From contig OZ218950.1 in assembly GCA_965112735.1 (NCBI GenBank), positions 6,200,001-6,264,000 of the forward strand: 64,000 nt of DNA. The letters run 5' to 3'. The notes under the pieces were generated by a model. The model was not told the DNA's origin. It saw nothing but the letters and a program-made list of their open reading frames with translations, and ran no database searches. The position numbers were made by a program, and so were the translations under genes. The DNA is from Phaeosaccion multiseriatum. Taxonomy: Eukaryota; Ochrophyta, other classes. How positions within the stretch are numbered: the stretch's first letter is position 1; each line of letters starts with the position of its first letter. Positions 47,257 to 64,000 of this stretch are shown here, in pieces.

Positions 47257-47947
47257 CTACACATGATATGCTTCACCTCTAACCTCCAACATAACCAGGG
47301 AACTGCTGCCTCCCGGCCGCCCATCCACGGCGACCACATCTTCTCACACCTCGACAAGTACTTTACAGAGCCTGCTGTCCACCTGAGCCAACGCAAGGGA
47401 TTCGTCGTGGGCTGCGCTGCGAGCTTTCAGGATCTTGCCCCGGAGCTGAGGCAGCAGGTCACAAGAGAGGGAGGGAGGGAGGGAGGGAGGGAGAGAAGGA
47501 GGGAGGGAGGGAGGGAGAGAGGAAGCCCAACTTGTGCCTGCTGTATCACCACCTGATGCCGCGCTCTGCTCGCGTACGTGTGTGCGTGTGTGCGTTTATA
47601 TTGATGCCCAGTCCTCACGGTCTCCCTCCCCTCCCTCCCCCCCCCCTTCCCTCCCTTGATACGCGCGAATGAAGGTGTCTCGCTTTCTCTACGACGGCTC
47701 CAACGGGCCCACAGGGCAAGACACAGGGGTGGGCATCAAGCACCACTCACACGTGCTGCTGCTCAGAGAGGGTGACAGAGGGAGGGCCATTAGCAAGCCT
47801 GAGGACATTGCCCCACAGGACGTTGAAGGGGTCTATCACCTTACGGGGCAGTCGAGGGTTTCTGACTTCGACATGGACTTGTGGAGAATAGGCGGACTCC
47901 GGGCCCACGTTGAGGAGCAGGAGCAGGAAAAAGAGGGGACTGACTGA
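45684..47947 (+). CDS. Secreted or lumenal protein of unknown function
   Basis: Six exons join in frame to 360 residues: 45684-45977, 46147-46299, 46443-46612, 46868-46901, 47299-47457, 47675-47947. The N-terminus is a clear signal peptide (LAALLFLLFGSLLGFVGAAS) with no obvious plastid-type Phe after the cleavage point. No further membrane helix was seen. The mature part has a few Cys, a Ser/Asp/Thr-rich stretch and more conserved-looking blocks: PPMLWDDFCLEAVQRADTAV, RPPIHGDHIFSHLDKYF, QRKGFVVGCAASFQDLAPE and VGIKHHSHVLLLREG. It ends with a Glu/Gln-rich tail. I do not recognise the family. The exon model is supported only by frame and splice consensus. Confidence 0.62.
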
Positions 47948-48427
47948 CTGACTGACTGACTGACTTGGACTTGCAGACTTGGGTGTGTATCACTCACTTG
48001 CATCGGTCATAGAGGGAAGGGGGGGGGAGAGGGAGGACCAGGGCGGAGGGGAGGAAGGGAGGAAGGGGGGAAGGATGAGATGAAGGCCAGGGAAAGGAGA
48101 CAGAAGAGCGTCTCTTGTGGAGATAGATGCAAGGTGCTTCTGATGTGTATAAAGGAATGATGAAGTAAGTATTTTTAGAAATGAAGGGAATCGTTGACTT
48201 ACTTTTTTTGCCCGCAACTTCGCTTTCCCTTCTTCCTCTCCTCCTCCTCCTCCTCCTCCTCCCTCCCCTCGTCGTCGTCCTCCTCCTCGTCCGTCTCCTC
48301 TCTGCCTCCCCTCCCTCCTCGTCCGAACGCCCCTGCTCATTACTACAAGCGCCCTCGGTCAATCGTAAATCTTCGAATCCTCTGCTAGGTCCCTTTCACC
48401 CCTCTTGAAGGGGAGCCCACTGCAGGG
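47948..48427. other. Spacer upstream of the DUF1995 gene
   Basis: Starts with a (GACT)n run overlapping the previous stop (47939-47966). Then come GGGA-rich and CTC-rich stretches (48011-48080, 48233-48300). It probably contains the promoter of the next plus-strand gene. No gene seen. Confidence 0.45.
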
Positions 48428-49485
48428 ATGGAGGGCCGTTCCGTTGCAGCTCTTCTGCTTATTCTCTCGCTCGGGGGAGAAGTAGGTGTCGCCAATGCAT
48501 TCTACGGAGGAGGGGTGCTCGCTGGTAAGAGAGTATTCGTCGAGGAAGGATGAATGAAATGCCCATCATACTCACCCTTTTGCCCTTTGCCAACGCCCCC
48601 ACTCTACAGGGAGGCTTGGTGGGAGCAGGAGCTGGAGCAGGAGTACCACCACCGCTTCGACTGTCAGTGTTGGCGGTAGAGGTGGAAGGATGGTGGGTCC
48701 TGTGTTGTTCTCCTCCTCAGGTGGTGCAGATGATGCAGTAGCCACAGCAACAACACCACCACCACCAACAGCAATAACAGAGAAGACTGCCGGGGAGCCG
48801 GAGAAGTCCGAGCAGCCCGCTCAGACTCAGAGGGGTGAGCGACCGAGCGAGCGACGGCTTTCAGCGGAGGACGAGAAGACCATTGTGGATTTCATGAACG
48901 CTACGTGCAAGGAGGATTTGGCGCAGTACTGTCTTAAGTACTCAGAGGTGAGGAGAGAGAGATGGGAGAGAGACAGAGAGAGAGGGGATAGAAGTTCTGG
49001 GGGCGGCGGGGAGAGGGGAAAGATCGAAGGAAGAGGAGATCGAGAGAAGAGGAGAAAGAGGAGTGAGGCGAGAACGAGAGAGACGTAAGGGAGAGAGAAG
49101 GGAAAATAGTGAAGAAAGAGAGAGAGAGGGGCGAGGGGGGAGGAGAGAGAGAGGTATTAGTCTCATCTGACAAACTGCTGACGTTGCTCCGTTGCACCCG
49201 AACCGAACCTTCCCCACTCTCACCATCTGTGCCCCTCCTCGCATGCCCCCCCCCCCCCCGCCAGGCGGGAGCAATTGCGGCCAAGAAGAATGCTTGGACT
49301 GGGGGTGCCTATGTCATTGAAGAGGCAACGCTGCTCCGGGTGGACGAGGAGGGGTTGAGGGTGGCCTGCAACATCGTGGAGACAGGCTTCTTGGGCAAGC
49401 AGAAGAAGAGTGCCATCGAGACAGTGGTATGATGCGACTGGCAGGAGGGAGAGAGATGGGGGGGGGGGGGGAGGGCAGGGCGGGA

Positions 49486-49521
<36 letters not shown>

Positions 49522-49710
49522 ATTGTTTCCGGGAAGGGGGCTGCTGTATCACCAACTGCTTCTACTGCTGCTGCTGCTGTATCACCAACTGCTGCCGTTC
49601 CCCCGTGCCTTGGTCAGGTGCCATACCCGTGGAAAGAGGGTGTGAAGGTCCTCTCTGCAGGAGAGGCCAAGAATCAGATTATGGCTCTCAGCAGGTGTGG
49701 GTGTGTCTCA

Positions 49711-49776
<66 letters not shown>

Positions 49777-51580
49777 TGTGCGTGCTTGTGTGTGTGTGCG
49801 TGTGTGTGCCTGTTTGTGTGCTGTGTATACATGTGTGTTTGCCCGTGTGTGCTTGGTTTCACCCCCCCAGCCAACCAACCACCCCCTCCTCCCTTGCCCC
49901 TCGCCCCTCCCAATTAACAGGGGAGTGGGTCTGATGAAGAAGACGGCTGTGATCTACAAGATCCCGGTGGGGGATTATGCGGGTATCCCGCCCAACATGT
50001 TCCTCAACAACATACCCCACTCCACGCTGGGTGAGTAGTGTAGAAGTAGAAAGACAGTGAGTGAGCGAACAGAGTAGTAAGTCAGTGAGAGAATGAATGA
50101 GTGAGTGAGCAGGTGAGTAATTGAGTGAGTGAGTGAGTGAGTGAGTGAGTGAGTGAGTGAGTAGAGTAGCAAAGTATGCCCATATGCCTGCCCATATGCC
50201 TGCCCATATGCCTGCCCATATGCCTACCCAGCCCGTGAGTTCATCTACCGTGCGTGTGCCAACGCCGTTGTGGAGGCCGCGCACGACCCCAACCTCAGCC
50301 GGAGAATGCAGGTACGTGTGTGTATGTATGTGTATAGATGTGTATGTATGTGCACACGTAAGGTCCAGAAGGATGGGCTACCACTGCTCCTCCTCCTACT
50401 ATTACTTACACTCCCACTACTCCATTTTCGACAGATTCGGTGCGTCGTTCCGGAGCTCAATATCGAGATGGTGAGCCAGTTTGAGTTTGAGTACTGGGGG
50501 AGGGTGAATGGGTGGGTGGAAGGGCGGACCTCTCCCTCTCTCTCACCATCTCCCTCTTCTCTGTCTCATCCTCTCTCTCTCCCTCACTCTCAACATCTCT
50601 TCCTGTCTCTCATCCTCTCTAACTCTTCTCCCTCTCTTGTCTCTCATCCTCTCTCTTCCTCCCTCTCTCTCACCCTTCTCTCTCTCTCACATCCTCTCTC
50701 TCATCCTCTCTCTTCCTCCCTCTCTCTCACCCTTCTCTCTCTCTCACATCCTCTCTCTCACCCTTCTCCCTCTTCTCCCTCTCTCTCTCACCCTCTCTCT
50801 CATCCTCCCTCTCACCTCTCTTCCTGTCTCTCACCCTCTCTCCCTTTCTCCATCTCTGTCTCATCATCTATCTCATCACTCTTCCTCCCTCCCTCTCTCT
50901 CTCTCACCCTCTCTCTCTCACCCTCTCTCTCTCACCCTCTCTCTCATCCTCTCTCTCTCTCTCACCATCTCTCCCTGCCTATCACCCTCTCGGTCTCTCA
51001 TCCTCTCTCTCTCTCTCTCTTCCTCCCTCTCTCACACCATCTCCCCCCCCCCCCCCCTTCTCTCTCCTCTCCTCTACCTCTCTCTCCTCTCTCTCTGTAT
51101 GTCGATGTCAGGACACATACCGCCTTGGGACAATCCCCCCCCCCCCCCCCTTCTCTCTCCTCTCCTCTACCTCTCTCTCCTCTCTCTCTGTATGTCGATG
51201 TCAGGACACATACCGCCTTGGGACAATGCTGGAGATGATCAGAGAGACGGCCATGCAGTGCACAGAGCAGGGTCACCTGGTCAAGGTGGGTAGTAAGTCA
51301 ATGGGTGGGTGGGGAAGAGGGGGGGAGGGAGGATAGGTGTGTGTTTGTTGTGTGTCTGTTGTCACTACTCTAACCTAGTCTCATTACAAAAGCACCTTTT
51401 ACAGCAGAGCTAACGTAGTCAAATCGGAATCTGTGATCTGTGTGTATCACCCACTGCCCTACACTGCACTGACAGGTGTGCGTGCAGGCTCCCATGGGCC
51501 CCAAGGGCTCTCGACCGGCGATGCCCCTCAGCCTCAGCGGGGTGATGGCCCTCTGCCAGAGAAGTGAGTGAAGTGGGGGG

Positions 51581-51620
<40 letters not shown>

Positions 51621-51631
51621 CTTCCCCCTCT

Positions 51632-51669
<38 letters not shown>

Positions 51670-51680
51670 CTTCCCCCTCT

Positions 51681-51720
<40 letters not shown>

Positions 51721-51725
51721 TCCTT

Positions 51726-51767
<42 letters not shown>

Positions 51768-51782
51768 CCTCCTTCCCCCTCT

Positions 51783-51822
<40 letters not shown>

Positions 51823-53602
51823 TCCCCCTCTCTCTTCTCTCTCTCTTGTTCACTCTCTGTGCCTCTCCTTCCCTCTCTCTTTCTCCGACAGCTGCTGCTG
51901 CCGCTAGGCTCTACTACTACATCCAGCTCAGTCTTTTTTGGTGCTGAAACTGCCTACTGACACTCCTTCCCCTCTGCATTGCTGTTGCTGCTCCCTCGCT
52001 CGCTGTCTCCCTCGGCATTGCACGTGCATCCCAACTGCTCTGTATCACCAACGGCTCTACTTTGCTCTGCTCTGCTCTACTTAGTGGACTGGGGATCCAT
52101 CGCTGACAAGATTGAGTTTGGAACGGTACGACACCAATGAGAGACGGAGATGCACCACACACACGCACACACCCACATATACACCCACACACGCACACAC
52201 CCACATATACACCCACACACGCACACACCCACATATACACCCACACACGCACACACCCACACATACACCCACACACGCACACACACATGCACACACCCAT
52301 ACACACACCCACACACGCACACACACATGCACACACCCACATATACACCCACACACGCACACACACATAAACGCACACACACATGCACGCACCCACACAC
52401 ACACACACATAAACGCACACACACGCACACACACGCACACACACAGAGACAGCGCACACACACGCACGCACCTACACACACATAATAATTAACACACACA
52501 CACACACACACACACACCCGCCCACCCCCCTGTCGCTCCTCCCTGCCCTGCTCTTCCACAGGTGGGTGCGGATGAGATCTCGGAAACCGCCTTCGTGCAC
52601 ATTGTCATCGCCCCGCAGAGCATCGTAGGGGCGAGCATCCACGGCAGGCTACAAGACATGGTAAGAGGCAAGGACATACATGTGGAGCCCAAGTGTCAGC
52701 TTACAAGACCTAAGGAGATGCCAGTTTCAGTGTGTTGGACCGAAGGTTTGCTCTCTCTCTTGGTAACAAAACCATATGGAAACGGGAGAGTGACAGAGCT
52801 ATAGGAGCTATAGGGGTATCGTAGGAGCGGTATCGTACTACCGTCTATAGGAGCGGTATCGTATCTACCGTCTATAGGAGTGGTATCGTATCTACCGTCT
52901 ATAGGAGTGGTATCGTATCTACCGTCTATAGGAGTGGTATCGTATCTACCGTCAATAGGAGCGGTATCGTATCTACCGTCTATAGGAGCGGTATCGTATC
53001 TACCGTCTATAGGAGTGGTATCGTATCTACCGTCTATAGGAGTGGTATCGTATCTACCGTCTATAGGAGCGGTATCGTATCTACCGTCTATAGGAGCGGT
53101 ATTGTACCTACCGTCTACTCCTTACAGACTCTCTCTCTCTCTCCCCTGCTGGCATGACCAGGTGCTTGCCGCGGAGGCAGTGGGCAAGCCTGTGGTGCTC
53201 ATCAACCCCATCCTCAAGGACAAGCCGAGGTGAGTGAGCAGAGGAAGGAAGCTAAGCAGCGAAGCAGCTACTAGCACATCAAAGGGGTCAGTCGAACGGC
53301 GACTTGCAGTTTCAGGAGTTTCAGGCTCAGTTTCAGTTTGAGTAGGGAGCGCGCGTAATAGACCTTGTTGCTCAGCAAGCAAGAGCCGCTGCTCCCCACC
53401 TGCAGTGCACATCGCATTGCATTGAAACACGCCACACCATGTTGTTGCTGTCACTTGTTGCCTCTCTCAATCTCTCACCCTCCCTTCTCTCCCTCTCCCT
53501 TCCCTCCCTCGTCCGTCCGTCCGTCCGTCCCTCCCTCCCTCCCTCCCTCCCTCCCTTCCCACCCCCCCCCCCGTCCTCCTGTCCCTTCCTCCTTCCCTCG
53601 CT

Positions 53603-53635
<33 letters not shown>

Positions 53636-54319
53636 CTATACCCGTCCACAGCTCTGGCGATGTCATGCAGATCAGAGGGCGAGGGGAACGCTTGGCCTTC
53701 GCTGAGAGTTTCGTTGACATTTACAACTTCCGAAGTCTGTACCCATCGGTGCGTGCGCGTGTATTTTTTTGTGTGTATATATACTTGTGTGTGTATGTGT
53801 GTATGTGTGTATGTGTGTGTATTTTTTTTTTTATATCTATATACTTGTGTGTGTATGCAGCCGTCATGACCCCTCGCCCCCCCCCCTCTTCCCACCACCT
53901 CACTCTGCTCTGCGCTGCGCTGTACCCCCGTCCGTTGTGCTCCGACCACTCACAACTGGCACTATCACTACAACTGGCATACAGGGGGCGTCATACTTCC
54001 CCATCATCGGCGCTGTGCTGAGAGCCACGCACAGAGCCCCTTGGGTAGCCTTCAGCAGGGTGAGTCACAGCTGCCGTATCACCAACTGACTGTTCACTGA
54101 CTTATTTCAATCACAGACTGACCACTCATCGACGTATGACCAACTTACGTATACGTATGTATCCATGCACGGCAGGTGGAGGAGCGGGACGCGACAGCGA
54201 GTGAGGCGGGTACAGGCACTCGCATAGGGACAGAGGAGTATGTGCCGGTGGCCACCTTTGATCACGACCCAGCGGGGGACGATCTTGATGGGCTGGGCAT
54301 CACGCTGGCGAAAGGGTAG
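48428..54319 (+). CDS. Plastid-targeted DUF1995 domain protein
   Basis: Fifteen exons join in frame to 530 residues (first 48428-48524, last 54176-54319). The others begin at 48610, 49265, 49618, 49921, 50232, 50435, 51205, 51476, 52085, 52562, 53162, 53652 and 53985. The signal peptide ([18 protein letters not shown]) ends before a Phe (ANA|FYGGG), followed by Arg/Ser/Thr-rich sequence. This is the bipartite plastid signal of algae with complex red plastids. The body matches the DUF1995 family, which plants and algae carry in plastids. Visible blocks are an N-terminal [20 protein letters not shown], a middle [11 protein letters not shown] and [10 protein letters not shown], then [29 protein letters not shown] and [17 protein letters not shown]. 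Its biochemical role is unknown. Introns carry CT, GT, CA and 27-bp repeats. Confidence 0.82.
51042..51227 (+). repeat. 93-bp tandem duplication covering a 3' splice site of the DUF1995 gene
   Basis: Two copies (about 51042-51134 and 51135-51227) each hold a C-run, a CT tract, GTATGTCGATGTCAG and the first 22 or so bases of the exon (GACACATACCGCCTTGGGAC). Acceptor AGs are at 51110-51111 and 51203-51204, exactly 93 bases apart. Confidence 0.9.
52803..53117 (+). repeat. 27-bp minisatellite in a DUF1995 gene intron
   Basis: About 11 copies of TATCTACCGTCTATAGGAG plus CGGTATCG, with G/T variation. The period is a multiple of three and free of stops, so it reads as a 9-residue peptide repeat (VVSYLPSIG), but it lies between the donor at 52660 and the acceptor at 53161. 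Confidence 0.9.
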
Positions 54320-54978
54320 GAGGAGGCTCGTAGAGCTTGGCGGACTGTCGGACTGGGTTACACGCTCGGTCGCTTGGTAGGTGGTGTCGCTGATGAGCCC
54401 GGGCTGGCGACAATCCGGCTTGATGCGTGATGCTTGATGCTTGATGCCCCATCTCTTCTGGTGATGCCGCCTCTCTCTTGTCGAGGGTGATATCGCGCAA
54501 GAGGTCCGTCACGATATCGCGCAAGAGGTCTGTCACGATATCGCGCAAGAGGTCTGTCACGATATCGCGCAAGAGGTCTGTCACTTGCTTACCAAGAGCT
54601 TACCGAGGGCTTCTATACTGTACTGCTGTTGTGCTGGGGGATTGCTGTGCACAGGGTGCGGTGGTCGGAGGTGAGGGCACGGCACGGCACGCCACGGCCA
54701 GAGCGGTGGTGAGCGTCCGATGGAGAGCAGGGGGCAGGATGGCAGTGTAGGGGTAGGAGTGGAGGGGAGGGGAGTGGATAAGAGTGGAGTGGGCGGTGCC
54801 ATTGTTTTGTATTTACTAAAACGTAGTAGGATGACATTAGGAAGAGGGAAAAAAAGCAGTTTAATTTACTTATCGTTTTATTATCATACGCTGGAGGAAG
54901 CAAGGACCTGTGCGGCCCATCCAGCCCCTTCCCGAGTGAGTCCATGCATTCGCAGGCCCCGCGACAGCCAAGCTACTG

Positions 54979-55027
<49 letters not shown>

Positions 55028-55203
55028 GCTGCTGTACCACCAACTGCTGTCGCTGCTGACCGGAGGCGGGCCAAGGCCCAACTTGTACTTCACTGCCGCT
55101 GCCGTTCAAGTGTTGCTGCATCACCAACTGCTGCGCTTGGTCTCTTAATCTTCTTTCTCCGTCCCTCCCTTCCAAGCTTGTGTGCTACTGTACCACCAAC
55201 TGC
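54320..55203. other. Convergent spacer between DUF1995 and methionyl-tRNA synthetase genes
   Basis: Contains a 24-bp tandem repeat at about 54488-54585 (ATATCGCGCAAGAGGTCTGT plus CACG, four copies), a (CT)n tract at 54981-55023 and A/T-rich sequence at 54808-54895. It also has three copies of the dispersed CACCAACTGCT motif (55033, 55118 and 55190). No gene seen. Confidence 0.5.

Positions 55204-64000
<8,797 letters not shown>

Noticed and set aside
52880-53233. Nine-residue peptide repeat VVSYLPSIG as an expressed protein
   Set aside because: It lies between a good donor at 52660 and acceptor at 53161 of the DUF1995 gene. Removing it keeps the domain continuous.

Overview
The window is nuclear DNA from a eukaryote with many introns. 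Nearly every gene resolves into short exons with canonical GT-AG introns, and I checked that the proposed exon joins keep reading frame. The best guess is a photosynthetic stramenopile (ochrophyte alga) or another alga with a complex red plastid. The DUF1995 protein at 48.4-54.3 kb starts with a signal peptide ending in an A-N-A|F junction, like the bipartite plastid signals of such algae. PPR proteins, 7TM-RGS proteins and a PT-rich cell-surface protein fit this, but the species cannot be fixed from the sequence. Simple repeats (CCCT, CACT, CT, GT, CTC, CAA) and minisatellites fill most introns and spacers.

Layout. 0.2-3.3 kb (+): a lysophospholipid acyltransferase. 4.3-16 kb (-): three tandem copies of a gene for a seven-transmembrane protein with a C-terminal RGS domain, each followed by a decayed PPR fragment. 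Inside and just beyond this duplicated block are four terminal-inverted-repeat insertions, each flanked by a perfect 6-bp target-site duplication. Three of them carry a large (CCCT)n/(GGGA)n core. 18.8-23.6 kb (+): a secreted single-pass membrane protein with a PT-rich stalk. 25.7-26.7 kb (-) and 26.9-37.1 kb (+): a PPR protein and the mismatch-repair protein MSH6, divergent across 141 bp. 38.0-45.4 kb (-): a protein with a Cys-rich finger, two C2 domains, an FKBP-like domain and very acidic stretches. 45.7-47.9 kb (+): an unrecognised secreted or lumenal protein. 48.4-54.3 kb (+): a plastid-type DUF1995 protein. 55.2 kb to the right edge (-): methionyl-tRNA synthetase with a C-terminal tRNA-binding domain, cut by the window end.

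The genes do not form one pathway; this is ordinary eukaryotic gene order with some divergent and convergent pairs. The most unusual features are the 7TM-RGS tandem array, the satellite-carrying TIR elements with matching empty sites in sister copies, and a 16-base motif (GTATCACCAACTGCTG) scattered on both strands in introns and exons, where it is read in different frames. Also notable are a 93-bp tandem duplication that doubles a splice acceptor in frame and the C2-C2-FKBP-like architecture.
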